Shown in pieces: positions 25,352 to 39,400 of a stretch of DNA of 64,000 nucleotides. Within the stretch, counting starts at the first letter, position 1. Each line of letters opens with the position of its first letter. The translations under genes and the position numbers were made by a program. The DNA is from Eriocheir sinensis (taxonomy: Eukaryota > Arthropoda > Malacostraca > Decapoda > Varunidae), in the NCBI RefSeq assembly GCF_024679095.1, contig NC_066516.1:2803509-2867508 (forward strand), read 5' to 3'. The notes under the pieces were generated by a model. That model worked only from the letters and a program-made list of their open reading frames with translations, made no database searches and was not told where the DNA came from.

Positions 25352-25645
25352 CTCTGCAGTGAAATGGTTAGCGCGGTCGCCGCACAACCTCTTTCCTTCT
25401 TCGATTCCCGGTCGGAGTGGAGACGGATGAGAAGTCTGCTTCAATCCGTGCCCCTTGTCCACCCAGCAGTGAATGGGTACCAGGTGTCAGTCTTGGGTTG
25501 TCTCCCGGCGCCCGGGGTTGTCTTGGTTAAGTTTTCAGCCCTATCCAATGGTCCTGTCAATTGCGAGCAAGCTCATTTCTAGGGGGGGGGGGGGGGTAGT
25601 GGCTGCTAATTGCGAATCTAGCGTGAGATCAGACAATGGTGAATT

Positions 25646-25646
<1 letters not shown>
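25351..25646 (+). mobile_element. tRNA-derived SINE with AC tail, different body, copy E
   Basis: The head GCTCTGCAGTGAAATGGTTA..GCGCGG is A-box-like and TTCGATTCCCGGTCGG is the B box. The body contains CCCAGCAGTGAATGGGTACC and TGTCTCCCGGCGCC, related to the second SINE family rather than copies A-D. A poly(G) run lies at about 25,581-25,594. The 3' end is GGTGAATTGCACAC, the same end as the AC-tail family. (CA)n on both sides. Confidence 0.85.

Positions 25647-25682
<36 letters not shown>
25647..25682. repeat. (CA)n 3' of SINE copy E
   Basis: About 18 units continuing the SINE end. Confidence 0.95.
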
Positions 25683-27815
<2,133 letters not shown>

Positions 27816-27818
27816 GTT

Positions 27819-27857
<39 letters not shown>

Positions 27858-27905
27858 TATAGTATACTACTACTACTACTACTACTACTGCTACTACTAC
27901 TGCTT

Positions 27906-27953
<48 letters not shown>

Positions 27954-28038
27954 ACTACTACTAATATTATTATTTCTACTACTACAACTGCTACATCAAC
28001 AACAACAACAACTATTACTCCTCCTCCTCCTCCTATTT

Positions 28039-28090
<52 letters not shown>
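27816..28090. repeat. (TAC)n trinucleotide tracts
   Basis: Several long (ACT)n blocks broken by ATATAGTAT, CTCCTCCT and AACAACAAC words. Confidence 0.95.
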
Positions 28091-28144
28091 GTATTACATT
28101 TCCATCGCCATAACACTAGGAAACTTATTACACTAAATGACACT

Positions 28145-28146
<2 letters not shown>

Positions 28147-28199
<53 letters not shown>

Positions 28200-28299
28200 C
28201 AATAACAATAAATCCTACTTCCACACAAGACTCCGGCACAAGCAAGTCTGAAGTGTAAGCGTGTGCACAATATTGGAGGAACACCTGTCTTGTGGGAAG

Positions 28300-28336
<37 letters not shown>
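28147..28336. repeat. (CA)n and (GA)n microsatellites
   Basis: (CA)n 28,147-28,196 and (GA)n 28,303-28,336 with complex sequence between. Confidence 0.95.
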
Positions 28337-28338
<2 letters not shown>

Positions 28339-29430
28339 TGGTTACTATGACCAAGGTGAAGTGAGGGTGAGTTACAGGAGTGTTGAAGTAAATAATGACT
28401 GAGGCCGTGGTGGGGTTGTTGTCGTGATCTGATGTTCATTAACCTTATCATTATTTTTACTTTTTTTTTTTATTTCTGGTACTGTTGCAGGTAACGTTGT
28501 TGCTATTGCTGCTTGAGGTGTTTTTTTGTTATTGTTTTTGTTTGGCTCGTGGTGCTTTGCTTTTAAAGTAAAAAAAAAAAGAGACTGGGTAAAGCCGGTT
28601 ATTTTATTTCAATGTACTCCATCTGCTTATGCTTGTCTGTATAGTTACGCATTTCTTAAATTCCTATCTGCATAACTTAAGATTCTGTCTCTGTGGTCTC
28701 ATTTTCGTTATCCCACCCAGTGCCTGTTATGATGGTATTCACCACTTTTTTCCCAAGATTCCTGCTAAAAAGTACCCATTACAAGTAATGAAAGCACATC
28801 TGGTCTGGCAACTTTCATCGCGCACAGTACATCTTGCCTGTCATACAGATTTGTTCAATACATTTCACTTAATTTATTGAGAGAATAGTATATCGTCATG
28901 CACGCGCAGCAGTGAATGTGGTGTAATTTATTCGTGAAAAATCTATGCTGTTCAATGCCGGACTTTTTATTGCGTAGATGAATCAGTCTGCCGCAAAGGA
29001 TCCAAAAGGTCCCGACAGAGGCTGTTTTATTACACAAAACAATAACTGAACCTAAATCCAAACGATAGGACGAACTGTACGAATAAGAAAGACAAAAGTC
29101 CCCTTATATTTTCCATCATACGACTGTGCTGGGTGTTATTCCAGAAATGCTGGAAATTGGTGCATGAAAAGTGTAATTCACTTGAGAGTTTATTATTTAT
29201 ATGCAAAAATAATCATGAAATATAATGTTGATGGACCATTTTTTGTTTCATAGTACGAATGCATCTAATCGTTACTGTAGAGAAAAATATCTAAAGCATA
29301 TGAATTATATTTGTCTGACAGATGAGAAATATCACCGAGAGAATATATATATAAACTATTTTCATTAAGCGAAATGTTTTAGAAAGCGTGGCAGTTGCAC
29401 CGAGTTCCCAGATGGAGAAAGCGCATGCAG
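28337..29430. other. AT-rich unassigned stretch
   Basis: No gene or tandem repeat recognised. A poly(T) tract followed by GCAG|GTAACG at 28,490/28,491 is a weaker fused acceptor-donor than the one at 8,580. Confidence 0.4.
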
Positions 29431-30547
29431 AGTATAATTAGTAAGTAGAGAAAGTGCAAAGTATAATTTATAACGCAAATCCCCTCGAGTTTCGTTTAGA
29501 AGCGGAGAAGATGGTGAGTGTTAGCGTTATTAATAGTGCTGCTGTGGCTGTTTATGGCGATAGTGGTTATAGATTTTGGATGTAAGTTAGTATACGGCAC
29601 TATGATAGTAAAGAGAAAAATGCGAAGTGTATTTTATTATGCAAAGCCCCTCGAGTTTTATAGCAAGCGGAGGAGGTGATGAGTGTTCGTGTTAATGCTG
29701 GTGTTGTGACGGTTTTTGGTGGTGGTGATGATAGATTTTGGATGTTAATTAATATTCAGCACTATAATAAGTAAAGAAAGTGTAAGGTAAAATTTACAAC
29801 GCAAATCCCCTCGAGTTTTGTACAAAGCGGAGGAGGTGGTGAGTGTTTGTGTTAATGGTTTTGTTGTGGCTGTTAGTGGTGGTGGTGGTGGTGGTGGTGA
29901 TTGGTTTTGAATGTAAATTAGTAAACGGCGCTTAAGTTAGTAAGGAAAAAATGTGCGTGGTAAAATTTATAGCGACAATCCTCTCGAGTTTTGTATTAAG
30001 CGGAGAACGTGGTGAGTGTTCGTGTTAATGGTGCTGTTGTGGCTGTTTGTTGTGGTAGTGATGACAGATTTTGGATATAGATGAATATGCAGCACTATAA
30101 TGAATAATAAAAGTGCAAGGTAAAATTGACAACGCAAATCCCCTCGAGTTTTATATCAAGCGGAGGACGTGGTGAGGGTTCGTGTTAATGGTGTTGTTGT
30201 GGCTACTGATGGTGATGATAGATTTTGATTGTAAATCAGTATTCGACGCTAGAGTTAGTAAGGAGAAAAGTGTGAGGTATAATTAATAATGGAAACCCTC
30301 TCGAGTTTTGTACAAAGCGAAAGACATGGTGAGTATTCGTGTTAATAGTGTCATTGTGACGGCTTCTGGTGGTAGTTATGATAGATTTTGATGATAAATG
30401 AGTATGCGGCATTATAATGAGCAAGAAGAAAATGTGCAAGGTAAAATTTATAACGCACATCCCCTCGGAGAAGTCGGTGAGTGTCTGTGTTAATGATGTT
30501 CTAGCGGCTACTGATGGTGGTGGTGATGATAGATTTTGATTGTAAAT

Positions 30548-30971
30548 GGACCGTATTGGCTATACAGGCAGCCTCACATGTGACTACTCAACTCCAAGCT
30601 GTCCTTTTTATAGAGTTCAAGTTATAGACTAGAGTGCGTCTGAGGCTGTCTCAGGGATACACACACGGCCATGATGCTGCCGTCGCCCCAAGCCGATGAT
30701 TGCACACACTTCACTCCTACCCGATTTCAGTTTTTCTCCACGTCAATTAGTAGAGTCAGGAAATCGGGTTGAAGTAAAGTGTGTGCAGTCGTTGGCTTGA
30801 GCGGTGGCGCCACCAACACAGAGTTATATAACTCTGTGGGCACCAAGGCCTTGTATCCTGGAGGCAGCCTCAGATGCACGCTAGTACATAACTTGAGTTC
30901 TATGGAAAGTACTGCTTTGACAGTTCACCGAGTGGCCACGTGTGGCGCTACCTGCATAGCCAATACGGTCC
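30548..30971. mobile_element. Palindromic foldback MITE, 424 bp
   Basis: Begins GGACCGTATTGGCTAT and ends ATAGCCAATACGGTCC. The whole element is a diverged inverted repeat: AGTTCAAGTTATAGACTAG..GCGTCTGAGGCTG in the left arm mirrors CAGCCTCAGATGCACGCTAG.ACATAACTTGAGTTCTAT in the right. The right arm alone carries a perfect 20-bp palindrome (ACAGAGTTATATAACTCTGT, 30,818-30,837) and GGTGGCGCCACC. Inserted in a satellite unit; neighbouring units give the empty site GTAAATTAGTAT, so the insertion left an AT dinucleotide duplication, or none if the ends are T...A. No coding capacity. Superfamily unknown. Confidence 0.88.
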
Positions 30972-31557
30972 ATTAGTATACGACGCTAGAGTTAGTAGGG
31001 GAGAAAAAGCGCGAGGTATGATTTATATTGGAAACCCTCTCGAGTTTCCTACAAAACGGAAGAGGTGGTGAGTGTTCGTGTTAATGGTGTCATGGCTGTT
31101 TGTGGTGGTAGTGGTTATAGATTTTGGATGTAAATTATTATGCGTCACTGTAATGAGTAAGAAAAGTGTAATGTAAAATTTACAACGCAAATCCCTTCGA
31201 GTTTTAACCAAGCGGAGGAAGTGGTGAGTGTTTGTGTTCTTAGGCCTAATGGTGTTGTTGCTGTTTGTGGTGGTAGTGATTATAGATTTTGGATGTAAAT
31301 TATTATGCCGCACGATAATGAGTAAGGAGAAAAAGTGCAAGGTAAAAATTACAACGCAAATCCTATTGAGTTTTGTATAAAGTGGAGGTGGTGAGTGTTC
31401 GTGTTAATGATGTTGTGATGGTTTCTGGTGGTAGTGGTGATAGATTTTGGATGTAGATGAGTATGCGGCACCAGAATGAGTAAGGAGAAAAAGTGCAAGG
31501 TAAAATTCATGGCGCCAATCCCCTCTAGTTTCATGAAAAGCGGAGCTGGTGAGTGTT

Positions 31558-32178
31558 TTTTTCTTTCTTTACAGCAAAGGAAACAGTTCAAGGGCGTAAC
31601 GAAAAATAAAAATAAAAAAAGCCCGCTACTTACTGCTCCTGAATAGAGGTCAAATGAGTGGCCAAAAAGAGAGGTCAATTTCGGGAGGAGAGGTGTCCTG
31701 ATACCCTCCTCTTGAAAGAATTCAAGTCGTAGGCAGGAGGAAATACAGAGGAAGGAAAATTGTTCCATAGTTTACCAGTGTGAGGGATGAAAGAGTGAAG
31801 ATGCTGGTTGACTCTTGCATAAGGGGTTTGGACAGTACAGGGATGAGCATGGGTAGAAAGTCGTGTGCAGCGGGGCCGAGGGAGGGGGGTAGGCATGCAG
31901 TTAGCAAGATCAGAAGAGCAGTCAGCATGAAAATATCGATAGAAGATAGAAAGAGAGGCAATATGGCGGCGGAATTTAAGAGGTAGAAGACTATCAGTAT
32001 GAGGAGGAGAGCTGATGAGACGAAGACCCGTTGACTCCACTCTGTCCAGAAGAGCTGTGTGAGTGGAGCCCCTCCACACATGAGATGCATACTCCATACG
32101 AGGGCGGACAAGGCCCCTGTAAATGGATAGCAACTGTGCGGGGGAGAAGAAGTGGCGGAGACGGTACAGAACGCCCAG
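31558..32178 (-). mobile_element. LINE family L, 3' fragment, copy 2
   Basis: Minus-strand 3' fragment with the same 5' start (GGGCGTTCTGTACCGTCTCC) and 3' end as copy 1. It encodes LLSIYRGLVRPRMEYASHVW, RVNQHLHSFIPHTGKLWNN and a C-terminal FKRRVSGHLSSRN before TGA, mostly in one frame of 152 codons. It is inserted in a satellite unit between GTGAGTGTT and TTAGTGTTAATGG with at most 2-3 bp duplicated. Confidence 0.9.
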
Positions 32179-32342
32179 TTAGTGTTAATGGTGTTGTTGT
32201 GGTTGTTGGTGGCTGTAGTGAAGATAGCTGTAAATTCAAATTAGTATACGCCACGCCCATCAGTCATCATTTTCTAAAATTTCGTCAGGTTAAAAAAATA
32301 TACATTCACCAAGCAACAACAATGATACTATAAACGTCAGCC

Positions 32343-32416
32343 GTAACAGCAAATTTACCTATAAGCAAACACCTACCGTAGAAGCAAACATCAGCCATAG
32401 AAGCAAACACCAACCA
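32343..32416. repeat. Left outlier of the 19-bp minisatellite
   Basis: AAGCAAACACCTACCGTAG, AAGCAAACATCAGCCATAG and AAGCAAACACCAACCAT are diverged units of the array that resumes at 36.4 kb on the far side of the LINE. Confidence 0.75.
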
Positions 32417-32532
32417 TTTTTCTTTACAACAAAGGAGATGGCTCAAGGGCACCAAAAAGGGTGTAGAAAAAGAAAAGCCCGCTACTCATCGCTCCTACAA
32501 CAGACAGAAGTAAAGAGTGGCCAAAAGAGAGG

Positions 32533-32976
32533 TCAATTTCGGGTGGAGAAGTGCCTTGATACACTCTTCTTGAAAGAGGTCAAGTCATAGGCAGGAGGAA
32601 ATGCAGATGAACGAAGGCTGTTCCAAAGTTTACCAGTGTAAGGGATGAAAGAGTGAAGATGCTGGTTAACTCTTGCATAAGGGGTTTCGACAGTATAAGG
32701 ATGAGCTAGAGTAGAAAGTCGAGTGCAGCGGGGCCGCGAGAGTGGGGGAGGCATGCAGTTAGCAAGTTCAAAAGAGCAGTCAGCATAAAAATATCGATAG
32801 AAGATAGAAAGACAGGCAAAATGGCGGCGGAATTTAAGAGGTAGAAAACTGTCAGTATGACGAGGGGAGTTGATGAGACGAAAAGCCTTCGACTCTACTT
32901 TGTCCAAGAGAGCTGTGTGAGTGGAGCCCCCCCCCCCCCCCCACACACACACACACACATGTGATGCATACTCCAT
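32533..32976 (-). pseudogene. LINE post-RT C-terminal domain (copy 3)
   Basis: 147 open codons: HTALLDKVESKAFRLI, ADCSFELANCMPPPL, PRCTRLSTLAHPYTV, SFIPYTGKLWNSLRSSAF, FKKSVSRHFSTRN then stop. The start is disturbed by a poly(C)/(AC)n slip at 32,926-32,960 that adds a Gly run on the minus strand. Confidence 0.8.
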
Positions 32977-33012
32977 ACGAGGCGGACAAGGCCACCGTAT
33001 ATGGACAGCATC

Positions 33013-33900
33013 TTAGCGGGGGAGAAAAAACTGGCGGAGACGATACGGAACGCCCAACCTAGAGGGAGCTGATTTAGTGGGAGAGGAGATATGGAGTTTC
33101 CAGATGAGATTTTGAGTTAAGGATAGACCGAGGATGTTTAGTGTAGGAAAAGGTGACAGCTGAGTGTTGTCGAAGAATAGGGGATAGGTGTTTGGAAGAT
33201 TGTGTCGAGTTGATAGGTGAAGAAATTGTGTTTTTGAGGCGTTGAAGGACACCAGGTTCTTCTTGCCTCAATCGGAAATAATAGTAAGGTCTGAGGTTAA
33301 GCGTTCTGCAGCCTCCAGCCTGGAATCATCTAGTTCCTGTTGAGTTGGCCTTCTATCAAAAGAAGTTGAGTAATGCAGAGTAGAGTCATCGGCGTAAGAA
33401 TGGATAGGACAACTTGTTTTCGAAAGAAGACCATCAATAAACAACAGAAAGAGAGTGGGAGATAGAACAGAGCCCTGAGGAACACCACTGTTGATAAGTT
33501 TAGGGGAAGAACAGTGACCGTCTACTACAGCAGTGAGAGAACGGTCAGAGAGAAAACTGATGATAAAGATACAGAGAGAAGAATAGAAACCGTAGGAGGG
33601 TAGTTTGGAAAGCAAAGATTTGTGCCAGACCCAATTAAAGGCTTTTAATATGTCTAACGCAACAGCAAAAGTTTCACAGAAACGGCTACAAGAGGATGAC
33701 CAAGAGTCAGTTAGGAAAGCAAGAAGATCACCAGCAGAACGCCCCTTGCAGAACCCATACTGGCGATCAGAAAGGTCAGAAGTAGATAGATGCTGGAAAA
33801 ACTTCCGGTTAAGGATTGATTCAAAAGCTTCAGATAGACAAGAAAGTAAATCTATAGGACGGTGGTTAGAGAGACTGGAGCGGTCACCCTTCTTAAGCAC
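33013..33900 (-). pseudogene. LINE reverse transcriptase core, frameshifted (copy 3)
   Basis: Frame 33,900-33,268 starts KKGDRSSLSNHRPIDLLSCL and contains QYGFCKGRSAGDLLAFLTD, a motif A where ALDILKAFNWVWH keeps the catalytic Asp, NSGVPQGSVLSP (motif B) and CPIHSYADDSTLHY (catalytic YADD intact). It stops at 33,268 and continues in another frame to 33,013 (KTQFLHLSTRHNLPNTYPLF). Confidence 0.85.
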
Positions 33901-34285
33901 AGGCTATATGAAGTCATACTTCCAGCAGGAAGGAAAGATAGATGTTGATAGACAGAAGCGAAAGAGTTTGACCAGGCAGGGTGTCAGCACGGAAACACAG
34001 TTTTTAAGGCCAATAGGAGGCACTCCATCAGGTCCATAAGCCTTCTAAGAGTTGAGGCCAGAGAGGGCATAGAAAACATCATTCTTAAGAATCTTAATAA
34101 TAGGCGTAAAGGAATCAGAGGAGGGATGAGTAGGAGGAATATGCCCAGAACCATCCAGAGTGGAGTTTTTACAGAAAGTTTGAGCGAAGAGTTCAGCCTT
34201 AGAGATAGATAGACAGCGGTGTTGCCGTCAGGGTTAAGGAGAGGAGGGAAAGATGAAGAAGTGAAATTGGAGGAGATATTTTTGG

Positions 34286-35485
34286 CTAGGTGCCAGAAGT
34301 CTCTGGAAGAATTAGAAAAACAAAGTTTTGACATTTTCTATGGATGAAAGAGCTTTTGGTAAGTCGAAGAATAGATTTGGCACGATTCCGGGCTGAAATA
34401 TAAAGTTCATGGTTAGCAGGAGCTGCCTCTCTATCTTTGAAAGCACGAGAACAAGCGTGATTAAACCAAGGCTTTTTAGCATGAGGAGTAGAGAAATTAC
34501 GTGGAATGTGTGCCTCCATTCCACAGACAATCACCTCTGTGATGCGCTGGGCACACACAGAGAGGTCTCTCTTCTGGAAGCAGTAATCATTCCACGGGAA
34601 ATCGAAGAGGTACATCCTCAGGTCGTCACACCGAGCGGAAGCAAAATGCCAGAAGCATCGCCTCTTCGGTGGGTCCAGAGGCAGTACAGGAGCGAAAGGA
34701 CAGGATATAGAAATAAGGTTGTGATCGGAGGAGCCCAACGGAGAGAACAGTTTGAAAGAAGGGTTTGAGGTAAAGAAGAGGTCTAGTATGTTGGGCCTGT
34801 CTCCAAGACGGTCGGGAATACGTGTAGGGTGCTGAAGCAACTGCTCTAGATCGTTGAGGATTGCAAAGTTGTAGGCTTGTTCACCAGGGTGGTCAGTGAA
34901 GGAGGATAAAAGCCAAAGCTGGTGGTGAATATTGAAATCTCCTAAGATGGAGATTTCTGCAAAGGGAGAGTGGGTCAAGATGTGCTCCACTTTAGAGTTC
35001 AAGTAGTCAAAGAATTTTACATAGTTAGTAAAGTTAGGTGAGAGATAAACAGGACAGATGTATTTAGTAATAGAATGACAATGAAGTCTTAGCCAGATGG
35101 TGGAAAATTCAGAAGAGTCAAGGTCGTGGGCACGAGAGCAAGTGATGTCGTTGCGTACGTAGACGCAACAGCCAGCTTTGGATTAAAATTTAGGATAGAG
35201 ATAATAGGAGGGAACAGAGTAGAGATTGCTATCAGTAGCTTCAGAAACCTGTGTTTCGGTGAGGAAGAGAAGGTGAGGCTTAGAGGAGGAGAGATGGTGT
35301 TCCACAGAATGAAAATCAGAACGAACTCTGCGAATGTTGCAGAAATTGATAAGAAAGAGGTTCGAGGAGTTATCAAGACACCTCTCAAGTCGGCAGCCAG
35401 AAGTGGAGTCCTCCCTGGGGGAATTTGTGGTCGTCCCCCCCCCCCCCCCAGACGGGGACTCAGAGGCATTGCTTAAATGCACCAT
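34286..35485 (-). pseudogene. LINE endonuclease domain, frameshifted (copy 3)
   Basis: Frame 35,485-35,183 gives LFLINFCNIRRVRSDFHSVE and LLFLTETQV (catalytic Glu block). A shift follows, and frame 35,002-34,286 gives [13 protein letters not shown] (Asp/Asn block), [11 protein letters not shown] and [10 protein letters not shown] (the SDH block intact). It then passes into the linker [19 protein letters not shown]. The active-site residues visible are all conserved although the frame is broken. Confidence 0.82.
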
Positions 35486-35599
35486 TTTGAATTTGTCAAA
35501 TCAGGAGAAAAGGTGTGTATGTTGTGTGAATTTAGTGTGGTGTGGAAAGAGAGAGGATCTGTCTTTAGGGAGCATGCTGAACTACTCTCTAGTGTTGAT

Positions 35600-36395
35600 G
35601 AGACAATACATAGGAATACATAAGAATACATAGGAAGAACAGACACCAGAGGTCTATGACGAGGGTGTCTGTTTACTACCGCTACTACTAGTAATCTACG
35701 TGTGGTAGGACAGGACAGAATAGATGAAGGCTCCTCCCCACCCACCTCTCCCTCCGGCAACATGCCGGCAGGAAATAGTTACAAGAGAACACCATGTACC
35801 TTTAAGGAAGAAAGGGCCATGGAAATTTTACAGTAAAGTGAGAAATAAGAGGAAATTACTACCCTTAACTTACACTACTGGTAACCTAAGATGTGGGGGA
35901 AAATGACTTCATTACATAAGAACATAGGAACACAGAAACACAAGGAGACTGGAAGAGGCCGAGTGGCCTACACAGGGCAGCCTCAGGATCCCCCCTAATA
36001 CTCACGATGGGTGAGGTGCAGTTTCAGGGGCACAGGTGGAGGCTTGATCCTCGTTTTACCGGCGGTACTGGGCACGGCACCAGTAACCTGTCACCCCACT
36101 GCACCCACACCTCACTCCACCTGTCATGCGGACATTAACTGTTGCTTTACTCTATTGTTAACTTACGCTACTTGCAATCTAGGTCGTGGGGGAGAATATT
36201 ATGGATTTAGGTTGACGTCTTGCTGCAATCTGGCTGAAAACATGCGAAGAAGGGTCAGTATAATCTTATATCCCTCACGGAAAGAGAGGACATGGGAGGG
36301 GTCTTTGGAGGGCTTCAGCACCCTTCTCACCTCTCATATATACCTCACCGGGAGTGGCTTACGCCCGTTTCGGTAGGTGTCTTCCTACCTACTCC
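35600..36395. mobile_element. Dispersed repeat with ACATAAGAACATAGGAA words, two diverged copies
   Basis: ATACATAGGAATACATAAG near 35,610 and ACATAAGAACATAGGAACAC near 35,914, the latter followed by GGAGACTGGAAGAGGCCGAG and TGGCCTACACAGGGCAGCCTC. I recognise this string type as a common dispersed repeat of decapod genomes. CTTAACTTACACTACTGGTA at 35,866 recurs as GTTAACTTACGCTACTTGCA at 36,161, so part is duplicated. No coding capacity. Confidence 0.5.
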
Positions 36396-36419
36396 CTGCA
36401 AACACCAGCTAAACCAGAA

Positions 36420-39400
36420 AAATCACTAGTAAAAAAAAAAAACAAGTAAAAATAAGGCATAGAAGTGCAAGACAGGCAAACACCAGCCATAAAAGTATGC
36501 AATAATACTAAAAGAAAACATCATAAAAACAAACACCAACAAGACACACACCTGCTGTAAAAGCAAACACCAGTCACAAAAACAAACACCGGCGTTGAAA
36601 AAATTATCAGTCAGTAAAACAGACACGACTACAACAAACAAGCACTAGCTATACAATCAAACATTATTAACATTACAAGCAAACACCAAAATAATGGAAA
36701 ACAAACACGAGAAGCTGAATAAATAAAATAAAATTAATACCAACACACAGAAAACAAGCATCAATGATAGTATAACTATCCGAACTAAAAACAAAGACGA
36801 GCACTGAAAACAAACACCAGTACTGAAAACACCCACCAACAAAACCAAAACACCGCCACTGAAAACAAACACTGCCACTGAAAACAAACACTGCCACTGA
36901 AAACACACCAACAAAACAAAACAAACACCGCCACTGAAAACAAACACTGCCACTGAAAACACACACCAACAAAACAAAACAAACACCGCCACTGAAAACA
37001 AACACTGCCACTGAAAACAAACACTGCCACTGAAAACACACACCAACAAAACAAAACAAACACTGCCACTGAAAACACACACCAACAAAACAAAACAAAC
37101 ACTGCCACTGAAAACAAACACTGCCACTGAAAACACACACCAACAAAACAAAACAAACACTGCCACTGAAAACAAACACTGCCACTGAAAACACACACCA
37201 ACAAAACAAAACAAACACTGCCACTGAAAACAAACACTGCCACTGAAAACACACCAACAAAACAAAACAAACACTGCCACTGAAAACACACACCAACAAA
37301 ACAAAACAAACACTGCCACTGAAAACACACACCAACAAAACAAAACAAACACTGCAACTGAAAACAAACACCAACAAAACAAAACAAACACTGCCACTGA
37401 AAACACACACCAACAAAACAAAACAAACACTGGCACTGAAAGCACACACCAACAAAACAAAACAATCACTGCCACTGAAAACACACACCAACAAAACAAA
37501 ACAAACACTGCCACTGAAAACACACACCAACAAAACAAAACAAACACTGCCACTGAAAACACACACCAATAAAACAAAACAAATACTGCCACTGAAAACA
37601 CACACCAACAAAACAAAACAAACACTGCCACTGAAAACACACACCAACAAAACAAAACAAACACTGCCACTGAAAACACACACTAACAAAACAAAACAAA
37701 CACCGCCACTGAAAACAAACACTGCCACTGAAAACACCCACCAACAAAACAAAACAAACACTGCCACTGAAAACAAACACTGCCACTGAAAACACCCACC
37801 AACAAAACAAAACAAACACTGCCACTGAAAACACACACTACCACCGAAAACACCCACCAACAAAACAAAACAAACACTGCCACTGAAAACACCCACCAAC
37901 AAAACAAAACAAACACCGCCACTGAAAACACACACCAACAAAACAAAACAAACACTGCCACTGAAAACACACACCAACAAAACAAAACAAACACCGCCAC
38001 TGAAAACACACACCAACAAAACAAAACAAACACTGCCACTGAAAACACACACCAACAAAACAAAACAAACACTGCCACTGAAAACACACACCAACAAAAC
38101 AAAACAAACACTGCCACTGAAAACACACACCAACAAAACAAAACAAACACCGCCACTGAAAACACACACCAACAAAACAAAACAAACACTGCCACTGAAA
38201 ACACACACCAACAAAACAAACACCGCCACTGAAAACACACACTGCCACTGAAAACACACACCAACAAAACAAAACAAACACTGCCACTGAAAACACACAC
38301 CAACAAAACAAAACAAACACCGCCACTGAAAACACACACTGCCACTGAAAACACACACCAACAAAACAAAACAAACACTGCCACTGAAAACACACACCAA
38401 CAAAACAAAACAAACACCGCCACTGAAAACAAACACTGCCACTGAAAACACACACCAACAAAACAAAACAAACACCGCCACTAAAAACACACACCACCAC
38501 TGAAAACAAACACCACCACTGAAAACACACACCACCACTGAAAACACACACCACCACTGAAAACACACACCACCACTAAAAACAAACACCACCACTAAAA
38601 ACAAACACCACCACTAAAAACACACACCACCACGAAAAACAAACACCACCACTAAAAACAAACACCACCACTAAAAACAAACACCACCACTAAAAACAAA
38701 CACCACCACGAAAAACAAACACCACCACGAAAAACAAACACCACCACGAAAAACAAACACCACCACGAAAAACAAACACCACCACTGAAAACAAACACCA
38801 CCGCTGAAAACAAACACCACCACTGAAAACAAACACCACCACTGAAAACAAACACCACCACTGAAAACACATACCACCACTGAAGACAAACACCACCACT
38901 GAAAACAAACACCACCACGGAAAATACACACCACCACTGAAATCAAACACCACCACTGAAAACAAACACCACCACTGAAAACACACACCAACAAAACAAA
39001 ACAAACACTGCCACTGAAAACACACACTAACAAAACAAAACAAACACCGCCACTGAAAACAAACACTGCCACTGAAAACACCCACCAACAAAACAAAACA
39101 AACACTGCCATTGAAAACAAACACTGCCACTGAAAACACCCACCAACAAAACAAAACAAACACCGCCAATGAAAACACACACTGCCACTGAAAACACCCA
39201 CCAACAAAACAAAACAAACACTGAAATCAACCACCACCACTGAAAACAAACACCACCACTGAAAACAAACACCACCACGGAAAATACACACCACCACTGA
39301 AATCAAACACCACCACTGAAAACAAACACCACCACTGAAAACACACACCAACAAAACAAAACAAACACTGCCACTGAAAGCACACACCAACAAAACAAAA

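Larger units (their letters stand above)
29431..32260. repeat. ~160-bp satellite array, eleven anchors, two insertions
   Basis: The anchor CCCCTCGAGTTT (or a close variant) occurs near 29,481, 29,647, 29,807, 29,980, 30,140, 30,296, 30,461, 31,035, 31,193, 31,362 and 31,520. Spacing is 150-173 bp once the 424-bp MITE is subtracted. Units continue AAGCGGAGGAGGTGGTGAGT, GTTAATGGTGTTGTTGTGGC, ATAGATTTTGGATGTAAATT and AAGTGCAAGGTAAAATTTA. It carries a MITE at 30,548 and a LINE fragment at 31,558. Confidence 0.93.
32417..35485 (-). mobile_element. LINE family L, near full-length ORF2, copy 3
   Basis: The longest copy of the recurrent LINE. On the minus strand, from 35,485 down: endonuclease, linker, reverse transcriptase, post-RT domain, stop at about 32,533 and a ~115-bp 3' UTR ending in a short A-rich run. 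The C-run at about 35,437-35,449 and several indels shift the frame, so it is dead. It splits the 19-bp minisatellite. Jockey-like by general layout; clade not settled by eye. Confidence 0.9.

Noticed and set aside
28459..28496. Plus-strand poly(T)..GCAG|GTAACG as a recursive-splice site
   Set aside because: The donor GTAACG is poor and the T tract is separated from the AG by 14 mixed bases. Kept only as a note.
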